From assembly GCA_023515795.1 (NCBI GenBank), contig JALGPX010000007.1, positions 203,844 to 267,843 of the forward strand: a DNA stretch of 64,000 nt. The letters are read 5' to 3'. Positions 44,714 through 54,809 of the stretch are shown piece by piece (position 1 is the first letter of the stretch; each line of letters begins with the position of its first letter). The DNA is from Amoeboaphelidium occidentale. Lineage: Eukaryota; Aphelidiomycota; Aphelidea. The notes below the pieces were generated by a model. It did no database searches and had not been told where the DNA came from. It saw only the letters and a program-made list of their open reading frames with translations. A program made the position numbers and the translations under genes.

Positions 44714-45295
44714 AGCGATTTAAATTAATCGAGTCGGTTTATTCAGAGAGAAAGAATGCAAGTTGGTTACATAAAAAGTGGTGCAGTTTGTGACCAAATT
44801 GTCATATGAAACTCGAACTAAACAGTCCAATTAAGTTACGTTTCATAAACTCACATGAATACCAATTTTCGCAAATGACCCGATAGATCAGTGGGAGTAT
44901 CGTTAGACTGAAGTCGAACGACTAGCAATCTAAAGGTCGCGTGTTCAATCAACGCTCGGGTCAATTCCTTTTGCTGGTTAATCTTTTTGAATGACTTGGG
45001 TTCATAGTTCACAGTTGCTGTTATGCTGTCCTTGAATATTTTTGAAGTGGTCGTCCTTCGAATCCTATCTGTTTATCACGAACTAAAAACGAGATACTTG
45101 TCACAGTATCATGCACAGACTTAAGAATGAACAATTTCTTTTTTTTGGTTGCCTAGGATAATCGATCTGCGCCAAGTTTTCCTCTTGGCATGTCTGATTC
45201 GACCGTCGTGATTATAGCATCATCAACGTTTCTATTTTTGGATTGACTCTATTTTTGGCTGGAACAAAATTGTTTTCATCGAAATAACAATACTC
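44714..45295. other. Intergenic region carrying a tRNA gene
   Basis: 582 bp between the pseudouridine synthase stop and the next start codon. The tRNA-Phe-like gene at 44877-44963 is the only clear feature. The right part, 44980-45295, is AT-rich with two copies of CTATTTTTGG around 45230-45255; I found no open frame or known snRNA in it. Confidence 0.6.
44877..44963 (+). tRNA. tRNA-Phe (GAA), intron-containing, copy 1 with T-stem defect
   Basis: 87 nt. Acceptor stem GACCCGA pairs with TCGGGTC, discriminator A. D arm GAT...ATC, anticodon stem TTAGA/TCTAA around loop CTGAAG-A with anticodon GAA. A 14-nt intron (44914-44927) sits at the canonical site one base 3' of the anticodon. T loop TTCAATC. 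The T stem GCGTG/AACGC has a G53-A61 mismatch in place of the near-universal G53-C61 pair; copy 2 at 51680 has the normal C. It may be a decaying copy. Flanking bases AAT and AATTCCTTTT are shared with copy 2. Confidence 0.85.
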
Positions 45296-45721
45296 ATGAC
45301 TCACAAGAGAAGTACTAGCGTTACAACTGGACCAAGGCAGAAGTCCGTGTTGAGTTTTGAACTGAAGAGAAGTTTGTCGTTCTCTGGAATGAAACCTTAC
45401 AACGCATTTTCAGGCAACTTGAAAAACACAGAGCAGCCAAGCAAGGCAAAACAAGTCAAAGGAGTGTTGAAGTCCAACTCAACCAAAGACAGGATGACTA
45501 TTCCATTCGAAAAGAAACCTTCAAAGAAATTCCGCTTCAATGAGACCGTTCTTGTTGGAGAATGTTTCAACGCAGAGGACTACGACAGAAAGTCGGACTT
45601 TACTCTAACTCTTACGCCAGAGATCGCATACATGATCAAACGCGAATTGAATGAGTTCAAGACTCAAGAAATGCCAGTTCACGAAGGATCAAAGCAATTC
45701 ACACATCTATTCCGCCTTTAA
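45296..45721 (+). CDS. Conserved small fungal-type protein, function unknown
   Basis: Single frame of 141 residues beginning at the ATG at 45296. The N-terminal 80 residues are basic and Ser/Thr/Lys-rich, probably disordered. The C-terminal 60 carry a recognisable pattern: KKFRFNETVLVGECF (includes a possible RVxF-type PP1-docking KFRF), DYDRKS, and ELNEFKTQEMPVHEGSKQFT just before the end. I remember an ELN.FK..EM.VH..S...TH.F ending from uncharacterised fungal proteins, so the frame is likely real. Its biochemical role is not known to me. Confidence 0.7.
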   Translation: MTHKRSTSVTTGPRQKSVLSFELKRSLSFSGMKPYNAFSGNLKNTEQPSKAKQVKGVLKSNSTKDRMTIPFEKKPSKKFRFNETVLVGECFNAEDYDRKSDFTLTLTPEIAYMIKRELNEFKTQEMPVHEGSKQFTHLFRL

Positions 45722-46026
45722 TCGCTAATATCTTAACTATTCCTAATAGAAATTTGCATTGATTATCTAAGTCGACCTTTTTCTTGTATTTCAACGGATG
45801 GTTCTTCCATCAAGACTGGATATGGTGCAAATTCAAATTTCCAAGGCATGCTCCAGTCGAATTATTCACTGCAGCTTACAGACTAGATACGAAACACCCA
45901 ACCTTCAAAGTGATAAATTTGCTACAGTATTCTTTCTCGTGGCCAAGTTTTGATGCAAACAGTGGCGGTCAAACAATGCATGCAAAAATATCTAGCCTGA
46001 ACAGTCTTTATTATTTTGCCAACAAA
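45722..46026. other. Convergent intergenic region
   Basis: 305 bp between the stop codons of two convergent genes. A plus-strand open stretch (45784-46059) runs into the homocitrate synthase 3' end but has no recognisable protein features and AT-rich composition. Presumably the two 3'UTRs. Confidence 0.5.
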
Positions 46027-47316
46027 TCAATCTTCAGCAACTCCCTCATCTGCGGATAGATTACTGGTAGATCTGTGGAACTGCTTTAATAGAAGATCGA
46101 CGTCTTCAATGTTCATGGGCCTAACATCCGCTAATTTCTTGATTTGACCAGTAACTTCCTTGATCTGATCATCAGTTAGATCCAAGCCAAGCTGCTGTAC
46201 ACGATTCTTGACAGCATTCCATCCTTTATGTTAATAATACGAGAAACAAAAAGTTACCTGTCAAACGATGACCGATAGAAACATATCTGGTCATTCCAAA
46301 GTCGTGAGGATCAAGACATTCATAACAAGAAGGATTGTTTAGGATAGCCTTTGCGTGAATACCAGCTTTATGGGTGAACGCGCAGTATCCGGTAATGTAG
46401 TTGTTGAATGGAACTTGAACTTGAACTGCATCCGCAACCAAATTCTCAATATCACGCAACTTTTCAAGCTTGTACTTCTTCTTGACATAGTCACGGTCGG
46501 CAATGTACATACGAGCTATTAGCCCACCAAGAGGAGTAATTCCGTTTCTTTCTCCTATTCCCAATACTGATGTGTCAATGTGAGTTGCTCCTGCTTCCAA
46601 TGCAGCATAAGCGTTAGCAATAGCACAACCTGTATCATTGTGGAAATGACATTCAATGTCACAAGAGACAACTCCTCTTAGAGTACGCACAAGCTCATAA
46701 ACTTGTCTTGGATCAGCACAGCCAACCGTATCAGCAATACCAACGCGATTAACTCCAATTCTATCCATAGTACGATAGATGTTTAGCAAGTCAACTAAAT
46801 CGCTTCTGAAAGAGTCTTCACTGGAGAATCGAACTTCCAAGCCCTTGCTTTTGATGAAATTAACAACTTCAATCGCATTCTTGATAATGTAATCCATGTC
46901 TTTACCGTGCGAGAATTCACGCAAGATGGAAGACGTGCCAATAACAACATCCAAGCCATCTACACCAGTCTCAACTGCAATGCGCGCATCATCCATGTGG
47001 CATCTGACGTGTGTTAAGATTTTGGCCTTTAATCCCAGCTTTGCAATAGCTTCACAATCCTTGCGAGATTCTTCGGAAGCAGCAGGAGAAGTCAATTCAA
47101 TGTATTCCACGCCAAAATCATCCAAAGCCTTTGCAATTTCAATCTTTTTCTCTCTATCGAAGAATGCATTCGCAAACTGTTCGCCCTCTACAAACAGACA
47201 TTAATAAGAACCGAAAAGATCTTTCTACCTCTTAAGGTGGATTCAATTATAGAGAAATTCTTGACTCTGCTTAAGAGCTCAGAGATATTTCCGGTGCTAT
47301 TTGCTGACTTCATCAT
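46027..47316 (-). CDS. LYS20: Homocitrate synthase
   Basis: First enzyme of the alpha-aminoadipate lysine pathway: condenses acetyl-CoA with 2-oxoglutarate. Three exons: 47316-47229, 47187-46258, 46223-46027; introns of 41 and 34 nt; 404 residues. The first intron splits [14 protein letters not shown], the catalytic Arg/Glu region. [19 protein letters not shown], the metal-binding [25 protein letters not shown] and [10 protein letters not shown] are all present. The last exon restores [11 protein letters not shown] and ends in a short acidic tail. Two adjacent ATGs (47316, 47313) are possible starts. No obvious mitochondrial presequence. The pathway is a fungal hallmark and supports the taxonomic reading. 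Confidence 0.97.
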
Positions 47317-47441
47317 TTAGATCGATTGAAAATCGAAAGATTCAGGAGCGCAAAACTTGTTTTGATCCAATTGGAAGGAGTTACTTCACAACAACACGAA
47401 ACATAATTATCAAAATTGGTTGTGTTTATTCAATAGCGCTT

Positions 47442-48105
47442 TTACAACAACTTTTCAATTGCGCTCTGCAGGGCTTCCGGTGTTGTGACGGAAGTGTAGC
47501 GATCAACAACTTTGCCATTCTTGTCCAACAAGAATTTCTACAAATTAGTCAAGCGCACTGCGAGAACCTACCTCAAAGTTCCACTTGATCCTTTCCATGC
47601 CCAAGCTAGACTTTTGGGACTTCAACCAACTGTAGATCGGATGAGCATTGTCTCCGTTAACGTCAACTTTCTCTGTCAAAGGAAACGTAACTCCAAAGTT
47701 CAACGAGCAGAATTCTTGAATGGATTCTTCTGCGCCAGGTTCTTGCCCTCCGAATTGGTTGCATGGGAAACCAATAATGGTGAAGCCCTTGTCCTTGTTA
47801 CTTTCGTAAAGCTTTTGCAAACCAGAATACTGTGAAGTGAAGCCACATTTTGAAGCAACATTAACAATTAGAACGACCTTTCCTTTAAATTGATTCAAAT
47901 CCAAAGGCTGATGACGAATATCGTTGATCTTGAAGGCGTAGAATTCTGAGTTGCTCATTGCTGATGTCGTAGTTGATGAAATATTTCTTGTAACTGGTAA
48001 GAAAGATTTGAATGCTGCTAGCATAACCAAGAAAAATGCGAAATGCCACAAGCGATTCGTTTTATGCGTCGCAGGCTGATGACGTAATCGATTCGGCTTT
48101 GACAT
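47442..48105 (-). CDS. Glutathione peroxidase-like thiol peroxidase
   Basis: Cysteine-type glutathione peroxidase that reduces hydroperoxides, probably thioredoxin dependent as in yeast Gpx3/Hyr1. Exons 48105-47572 and 47537-47442 with a 34-nt intron, 209 residues. Catalytic tetrad: Cys in NVASKCGFTSQY, Gln in FPCNQFGGQEPG, Trp and Asn in KWNFEKF across the intron. The second conserved cysteine is in the FPCNQFGG block. The ATG at 48105 adds an N-terminal segment with one hydrophobic stretch (LWHFAFFLVMLAAFKSFL), suggesting a signal anchor or organelle targeting; an internal ATG before SNSEFYAF would give a cytosolic form. Confidence 0.94.
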
Positions 48106-48324
48106 CAGTTTCCGAACACTTTTAGCGCTACGTTTCAGGGGCAACTAAGCTTCAGTTGTCTGTTTCAACATATCTCACGATATCCTTTTAGTTTCTATCT
48201 TAAAAGAGTCTCAATACATCGGCATGTGACATGACCGCGTGACTTGCTGGGAATTTTGATTCACTGAAGTCTCTCTAGAAACCTTAACCACAAAGGGTCC
48301 TCGATATTTCTCTTTCTCATAACA

Positions 48325-51300
48325 ATGGTCCACTGTCCTTCTCATAATTCCGAAGGGTTACCACTCATAGTTTGGGCTAAAGACTTATTCGGAGATTGTG
48401 TGTATAGTAATAGAGAGTTGGCTGGCCTTCTCGTTGGACTTTCGTCGATTGTGTGTTGGTGCTTTGCCCAAATGCCGTAAGCAATTGATATTTCGATTTC
48501 TCTGAGTTTTATAGACAGGTCATAAAGAATTACAAAGAGCCTTTGGCTGCGAAATCTCTTTCTGTTCTGTTCATCGCTGTCTGGTTGATAGGAGATATTT
48601 CCAACCTTATCGGATGCATTCTGACAAAGCAGTTACCGTTTCAGACGTACCTTGCTGTATATTTTGTTTTTGTTGATTCTTGTCTTCTCTTACAATGGAT
48701 AATTGCTAAACGGTTACCTGTTGAAGATTCTGATGAGACTGTGAAGCTTCTTGAAGATAAAGACAATCATGATGATGCTGAGGAACAAGATGACTTTGTG
48801 GTCTATGAGCGAAAAGATGACTCTACTGACGACGTGGTCACAAAAGATAACAAGGACGAATCTTCTTCGGATCCTTCTTCATCCTCGCCAAGCACAGGTT
48901 CTGATGCAACAATGGCACGGGCGAACAGAAAGACAAGTTACGGAACACTAACGCTCTCAAAACTTACACTTATGTTATTACTTTCGATTTTACACAATAC
49001 TTCTCATGCGGTACCAACTATATCTCGGTTCTCTTCCATCAATGATACATTATATTCTTATACAGATGGCGAAGATGGAACCTCTCCGACGCCACGATCC
49101 GTTGGTGGCATTGAAGATGATGTTTTCGTTGGCGAATTTTTTGCTTGGGTATGTCTGGCTTGTTACATTACAAGCAGACTCCCCCAAATATACAAGAACG
49201 TAATTCGAGACTTTCAATGATTAATTCTGTGTAGTTTAAGTCGCAATCTGTCCAGGGTTTGTCCATTTACATGTTCATATTTGCTGCTCTCGGTAATACG
49301 ACATACATGCTTGGAATCTTCTTAAAATCAACTGAACTAGCCTTTATCGAAAGGTCTTTGCCTTACATTCTTGGCTCTGGAGGAACTCTGGTGTTTGACC
49401 TGATCATTTATATTCAGTATCTTATTTACCGCCCGAAATATACTACTTTGAATTATTTGAGTTCACCCTTTTTCAATGTTGAGGTTCTCCTGGCGCAACT
49501 ACCCAATCAGTGTTGTTTCAGCATTTTTGTTCAATCTTTGTGTGTCCAAATGGAAGTGCCGATAATACCATCGGAAAGCGAAGGTTCTGAGGGAACTCCT
49601 TCGTTCGTTGGCGTGATACTTGCCATCGTAGGTAGTAGCTTCATTGGATTATCATACACTGCATCGAAGACCGCGCATAATCAGATTCTGAAAGAGTTTC
49701 AACAAGAGAATGGTCCTACCCATGATCAAGAGTCAATATATGCGAGTCAATCTGACGTTGTAAGTTCCAATGAAGAGGACAACACAGGCGATGATCTCGA
49801 GATCACAGACGAAGATTCGCATGAAGCGTCAATGCCTCGATATTCAATGTCGAAAATGGCAAAATCTCCCACATGGTGGATGTCTATTATATTATTGTTG
49901 TCAGGCGAGATCTTCAACTTTATGGCTTACGGTTTCGCTCCGACCTCGACTATCGCCTCTTTGGGAACTTTGTCCATCATAAGTGGTGCTTTGTCTGGAA
50001 GTTTCTATCTTGGAGAACGCATAAGCCGGAGAAATCTGGTTGGAATGATGCTTTCAGGCGTTGGTGCAGCATTGATCGTGTTGTTCTCCCGAGCTGAAGA
50101 ACCGCATATTGGTCCCGATGAGATTCTTGAGGCTCTTAGCCAAACAAGATTTGTGATTTACTCCTCTTTAGTCTCAGCACTCGCATTATTCTTGATTTTC
50201 CTTGACACGAATCCCATTAGATCAAATGGTGAAACTGTTGGTGATAAGTACGTCGTTGTTCGCGTTCTCCTGACTGCAATCTTCAGCGGATTTACTGTTC
50301 TGGCTACAAAATCTGTCTCTTCTTTACTCACTCTTACGTTATACAAATTGTTCACCTTTTGGATATCATACGTTTTATTTTTTGTATTGGTATTTACGGC
50401 TCTATTGACACTTTACTACACAAACAAGGCNNNNNNNNNNNNNNNNNNNNTACTCACTCTTACGTTATACAAATTGTTTACCTTTTGGATATCATACGTT
50501 TTATTTTTTGTATTGGTATTTACGGCTCTATTGACACTTTACTACACAAACAAGGCTTTGGCAACATTCGATTCGACACAAGTACTGCCAGCGGAATTCG
50601 CTGCTTTTACTATCAGCGCTGTTCTTGGCTCTGCGATGCTTTATAACGATTTCGACTCTGCAACTGTTTATCAAATTTTAATGTTTGTTTGCGGTTGTAG
50701 CATCATATTTTGTGGTGTGTATTTGATAACTAGTGGAGACGATAAGTTGAAGGAGCTGGTACCAAATCGCTCTAGTATGGTTGTACTTCCTGCAACTTTT
50801 CCTGTTATAACGAGTGTGGATCGCCATTCGAAATATGATTCTTTAAAAACCCGATCGAAATCATCCTACAACACTTTCTCACACTATGTTCCGGGTAATC
50901 AGAATTCTGCAAGAGTTAAACCTAACACATCTTTGGATTCCGCATCCATTACAACTCGTTCGCATTTATTGGATTTCGCCAAGTCTCCTGCAATGGTTAC
51001 CATAGATGGGGATGAAAACGACGATGAGAACGATCGCCTGCTGTGGTATGTTAATGACGACTCATTTGCCAAGCGATTATCGAGAACAGGTCTTGTTGGT
51101 TTAGCGACAGTTATAAATGCCCTTGGAACTACGAGAGCTAGTCTTTCCTTTCAGCAGATTGTTTTAAAGAAAGAGTTGGAACAAGAAGAAAATAATGCCA
51201 ACGCCATTGATTCTCCCATGAAGAAAAGAAGGAGCACAAAGATCTTTATTGTACCTGATGAGAACCTTTCTTCACAAGCGATGGAAAGTCGCATTACTGA

Positions 51301-51637
51301 CTCTATTACAGTTAGTCTACGTGGAAGAACTGAGGCAGTTGCTAAGTCTCCTCCACAGTTTGAGGTTATTTCAACCGTTACATCACCAGATGAACCTGCA
51401 TTTATCATTCGGCCAATTAATCAAAGCTCGATAGATTTGATCACTAATAATGATGATGGATTTTACGATTCTGGAATTAACAATTCTATGTCACAAGAGG
51501 AAACGAAATGTGAAACTGAAGCTGATCGGTCACACGAAACGGAGAGCGATCCTGGCGAAAAACGGCATAAGAGGTCAAAGTCTGCTACTATTCTTAAAAA
51601 GATACACCTCAACAATCTATTAAAAAGAGATGGCTAG
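48325..51637 (+). CDS. PQ-loop transporter joined in frame to a NIPA-type domain
   Basis: Exons 48325-48476, 48515-49199, 49235-51637; introns of 38 and 35 nt. Residues 1 to about 300 form a seven-helix PQ-loop protein like YPQ1/PQLC2, lysosomal exporters of basic amino acids: FAQMPQVIKNY and ITSRLPQIYKN are its two PQ motifs, separated by a long acidic Ser-rich loop. Without any stop the frame continues into a NIPA-like (DUF803) domain with about nine membrane segments: SFVGVILAIVGSSFIGLSYT, IFNFMAYGFAPTSTIASLGT, LGERISRRNLVG. A 240-residue soluble Ser-rich tail follows. The frame crosses a 20-N gap and a duplicated 106-bp block, which inflates the length by 42 codons. Either a true fusion or two genes with an unseen boundary near 49500. 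Confidence 0.75.
50325..50556. repeat. 106-bp duplicated contig ends around an N gap
   Basis: 50325-50430 and 50451-50556 are the same 106 bp, differing only at one base (C at 50353, T at 50479). The 20 N between them sit exactly at the repeat junction. This is the pattern of two contigs whose overlapping ends were not merged. The offset of 126 bp is divisible by three, so the coding frame stays open through the artefact. Confidence 0.95.
50431..50450. other. Assembly gap, 20 N
   Basis: Run of exactly 20 N inside the NIPA-like domain, flanked by identical sequence; a placeholder rather than measured missing DNA. Confidence 0.98.
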
Positions 51638-51679
51638 GGATGCAGCGAAATAAACGAATTTCCATGACCAAAAAGGAAT

Positions 51680-51766
51680 TGACCCGAGCGTGGATTGAAC
51701 ACGCGACCTTTAGATAGCTAGTCGTTCGACTTCAGTCTAACGATACTCCCACTGATCTATCGGGTC
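51680..51766 (-). tRNA. tRNA-Phe (GAA), intron-containing, copy 2
   Basis: 87 nt on the minus strand, same architecture as the gene at 44877: acceptor GACCCGA/TCGGGTC, anticodon loop CTGAAG-A, 14-nt intron after position 37, T arm GCGTG-TTCAATC-CACGC with the normal G53-C61 pair. It differs from copy 1 at only two places, one in the intron and one in the T stem. It lies 42 bp after the transporter stop and is inverted relative to copy 1. This looks like the functional copy. Confidence 0.93.
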
Positions 51767-51908
51767 ATTCTCTATCAAATATTTCGTCATCAAGTCAAAA
51801 TTTTGTCAATTTAAGTCAAATGCAACATCAGGCAAGTATCCTTCAATCAAATCTCACGATGCACGAGTTTGAATCGTCCAGTTGCAACATAACCTTGTTT
51901 TACTAGAA

Positions 51909-54773
51909 ATGATTAAACTGCATATAATCTTTGTGCTATTTTACATATTGCACGCAAACGCGTACGATGTACGATACATTAAACAATTAGACGAACATGT
52001 CGAGATATCAGATCTTCATAAACGAAACACTCATGAACAGATGATCGATACAACAAGAGGCTTTACAGAACTAAGAGATCGAATCTTGTATCATCAGAAC
52101 AAAGTGAGCTTTATTATGGACGCGCCAGATCAACAAGTATGGCATTTGGACTTGAAACTGAACCAAGATTTGTTTCGAGATGATTACCAGATATACAACC
52201 CGTCACATCCGGCTCTGAATAATCAGTTGGAAAACTGTTACTATCACGGAACAGTTAATGGAGATCCAGAGAGTATGGTTGCGGTTTCAACATGTGATGG
52301 CAAAATTTCAGGCCAAATAACTTATCAAGGCCAAACTTACGATGTTGATCACAATGGAGGCCTTACGAGACAAACTGTGAAGAGATTAGAAAAGAGAGAT
52401 AACGGAGAGTTCTGCGCAGTCACAGAAGAAGATTGTCGTGCTGGTTTTGAAAGGTTAAACGCCAACATCTTATCAAACCCAATATTTCTTATAAAAAGAA
52501 CAAACAGAAATCGAGTATTTATCAAACTATTGGCCGTGAATGACTATGATCGCGTTAGAAGCTTTGGTTCTGGACTTGAAAGATCTACTAATGATATAAT
52601 TAATGGTGTTGCGCTGATTTACGCCCGTGCAGGAAGAAGCTTTGGAAGACAGGTTTCAATATCTATCGCAGGGATACTCAACATGAATGCACCCACGTTT
52701 GTGACCCAGTCTAGTGGAAGTGTAGAGGCTGGCGCAATTTTAGACAGTTTCAGAGTCTGGCATTCAAGTCAAATGACAAGACTTGTGAAGCATGATTATT
52801 CCCAGCTACTTATTGGAAGAGACATGTATTTTCAAGGCTCATTTTCCGTTTCAGGATACTCACAGACTTCCTCTATGTGTAGAGGCGACAGTGTGAGCGT
52901 CATTGAGGCAAGGGAACAAGGAACCATTCCAGTTAATAGGGCAGCACATGAGCTTGGTCACGCTTTGGGTATGAACCATGACGGAGAGGGTTCAGCTGCA
53001 ACGTGCAGTAGCACAGGTTTTCTGATGCAGAGGGTTTCCGTCATTGGAGCATCTTACGGCTTTAGTTCTTGCAGTTTCAGTGATGCTAGTGCGTTCTTGG
53101 ACCGGGCTGATATTAGTTGTCTAGATGAGGCACCAGTTGAAGAAAAACACTGCGGAAATGGAGTTCTTGAGACTCATTTGGGCGAGCAGTGTGATCCTGG
53201 AAATCAACCAAATCCTTGTTGTAATCAGGACAACTGCATGTTTCGCAGATCTGGCTCTATATGTTCGTTGCAAACATTGGGACTTAGTGGAAATGGTATG
53301 TGTGACGGAGAAGGTACTTGCAAGAAAACATGCGGTAATGGTATTTTGGAGCCTTTTGAATCGTGCGATCCTGGATTATTGCGTAATGGCTGTTGCGACG
53401 CAGTAACTTGCACATTTATGAGAGAAGGATCTAGTTGTGTCGGAGGAGGTGTTTGTGGAGTGGGCGGAGTTTGCACAAGTCCTGGTATACAACAAGCTAA
53501 CAATACCGTCAACAAGACATCAGAACCACCAAGAATTGTAACGCAGCCAGTTGACGACTACAGAGCATACACAGTCGCCATTGAGGCTCCTAGAAAACTC
53601 GAGAAAACAAAGCTGGCTATCTATTTCACAATTGATGGGACTGAACCATCAAAAAGCTCCTCGAACTGCGTTCCGTATACCGACAAGTTCAGATTTTCAG
53701 CTGAAGATTTGGTAAACTTTGTTCGCACAAACAAAGAAGAGGTTCTCTCAGACAGTTTGAAGTCACTCCTTAAACCAGATAATAACGGATTCTCTAATTT
53801 AGTTTTGAAAACAAAAGGATTTGCATCTGATGGGTCAGAAACTCCAGTGGCAACCCAGCCGTTACAATTCAGAATGAGAAAGGAAGAGCTTGATACAATG
53901 GGGATCGTAAGTTTATCCACCAAGAACCCGGAAGACTCAGCAAGAGAATCAAGCTCTTATGCGGCTATTGTTTCAGGTGCAATCATAGGAGCCCTATTAG
54001 CACTTATTTTGGTTTTGGCGTTTGTTTACCTGAAGAAAAGCCCTGAGGAGAAGGAGGAGTTGAAGAAAAGGGCTGTTTCCTGGTATCATAAAAGGTTTCC
54101 ACAAACAATGGCGAAAGATACAGAGACCAAAGATGGTAATGGCAAGAGAGCTGTTAGTTCAACTTTATCTAATAGCACAAATGCCTTTGATTCCGTCGAA
54201 AGAACGTCGTCTATGGATAAATTTACGGAGATACTTCATGGTAGAGACTTACTGCAGCCAGCTACCTTAGCACGTCCTTACAGGCTGAGCTCTCATGCAA
54301 GACAGCCTTCGACGGAGTTGCCTTTGTTGCAAGAAAGCCCCCAAATCAAGAGATTGTCCCAATGCTCGTCTGCAGACGACGAGGGCACTCAAAGATCCAT
54401 AAGGGGCCAAAGTAGTTATAAGCCAAGAATATCACAAATATTTGCGGGAATACAAGTTGCACCGGATGGACCAAAAACTAACAGCGCAGTCTCAGTTACA
54501 CGCACAACGCAGATAGAAGGACGCGGCGCTTCTCTAACGATATCTTTTGACACATTGCTATCAGAATGCTCATACGAGAATGAAGACAAAGAATGGAAAA
54601 TATCTAGACTTTCGCAATACTCATCTGCTGAAAGTGTATTATCTAGAACTGACTCGCATGATGAAGATGAGGATATCAAAGAAGAACCATCCCTTCCTCT
54701 AAAGTCTCCTATTAGGTTTAATAATGCAGCTAAAAGAAGACTCTCTGGTGCAAGATTGCACAAGGATTTCTAA
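51909..54773 (+). CDS. ADAM-type membrane metalloprotease with disintegrin domain
   Basis: Secretory-pathway M12B (reprolysin) protease, 954 residues, intronless. Signal peptide MIKLHIIFVLFYILHANA, then a pro-domain (ENCYYHGTVNGDPESMVAVS). The catalytic motif is HELGHALGMNHDG with a downstream Met-turn region. Two disintegrin-like Cys repeats follow, each beginning CGNG-LE and containing CDPG. Next comes a segment with YFTIDGTEPSKSSS, the TDGTxP pattern of chitobiase/beta-hexosaminidase C-terminal modules. One membrane helix (YAAIVSGAIIGALLALILVL) precedes a 260-residue Ser-rich cytoplasmic tail. An in-frame TTG upstream was rejected as start. Fungal ADAMs are known (Aspergillus, fission yeast). 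Confidence 0.95.
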   Translation: MIKLHIIFVLFYILHANAYDVRYIKQLDEHVEISDLHKRNTHEQMIDTTRGFTELRDRILYHQNKVSFIMDAPDQQVWHLDLKLNQDLFRDDYQIYNPSHPALNNQLENCYYHGTVNGDPESMVAVSTCDGKISGQITYQGQTYDVDHNGGLTRQTVKRLEKRDNGEFCAVTEEDCRAGFERLNANILSNPIFLIKRTNRNRVFIKLLAVNDYDRVRSFGSGLERSTNDIINGVALIYARAGRSFGRQVSISIAGILNMNAPTFVTQSSGSVEAGAILDSFRVWHSSQMTRLVKHDYSQLLIGRDMYFQGSFSVSGYSQTSSMCRGDSVSVIEAREQGTIPVNRAAHELGHALGMNHDGEGSAATCSSTGFLMQRVSVIGASYGFSSCSFSDASAFLDRADISCLDEAPVEEKHCGNGVLETHLGEQCDPGNQPNPCCNQDNCMFRRSGSICSLQTLGLSGNGMCDGEGTCKKTCGNGILEPFESCDPGLLRNGCCDAVTCTFMREGSSCVGGGVCGVGGVCTSPGIQQANNTVNKTSEPPRIVTQPVDDYRAYTVAIEAPRKLEKTKLAIYFTIDGTEPSKSSSNCVPYTDKFRFSAEDLVNFVRTNKEEVLSDSLKSLLKPDNNGFSNLVLKTKGFASDGSETPVATQPLQFRMRKEELDTMGIVSLSTKNPEDSARESSSYAAIVSGAIIGALLALILVLAFVYLKKSPEEKEELKKRAVSWYHKRFPQTMAKDTETKDGNGKRAVSSTLSNSTNAFDSVERTSSMDKFTEILHGRDLLQPATLARPYRLSSHARQPSTELPLLQESPQIKRLSQCSSADDEGTQRSIRGQSSYKPRISQIFAGIQVAPDGPKTNSAVSVTRTTQIEGRGASLTISFDTLLSECSYENEDKEWKISRLSQYSSAESVLSRTDSHDEDEDIKEEPSLPLKSPIRFNNAAKRRLSGARLHKDF

Positions 54774-54809
54774 TAAAGAGTTTTAAAATAATTGACACGG
54801 ACTGAAACT

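Noticed and set aside
45180-45260. Possible spliceosomal snRNA with Sm-like TATTTTTGG sites
   Set aside because: No U1, U2, U4, U5 or U6 core sequence could be found near it and no stable flanking stems are evident.
45784-46059. Plus-strand open frame of 91 codons
   Set aside because: Overlaps the end of homocitrate synthase, AT-driven composition, no conserved motif.
50325-50556. Tandem duplication as a real biological event
   Set aside because: The repeat ends coincide exactly with a 20-N placeholder, which points to unmerged contig overlap.
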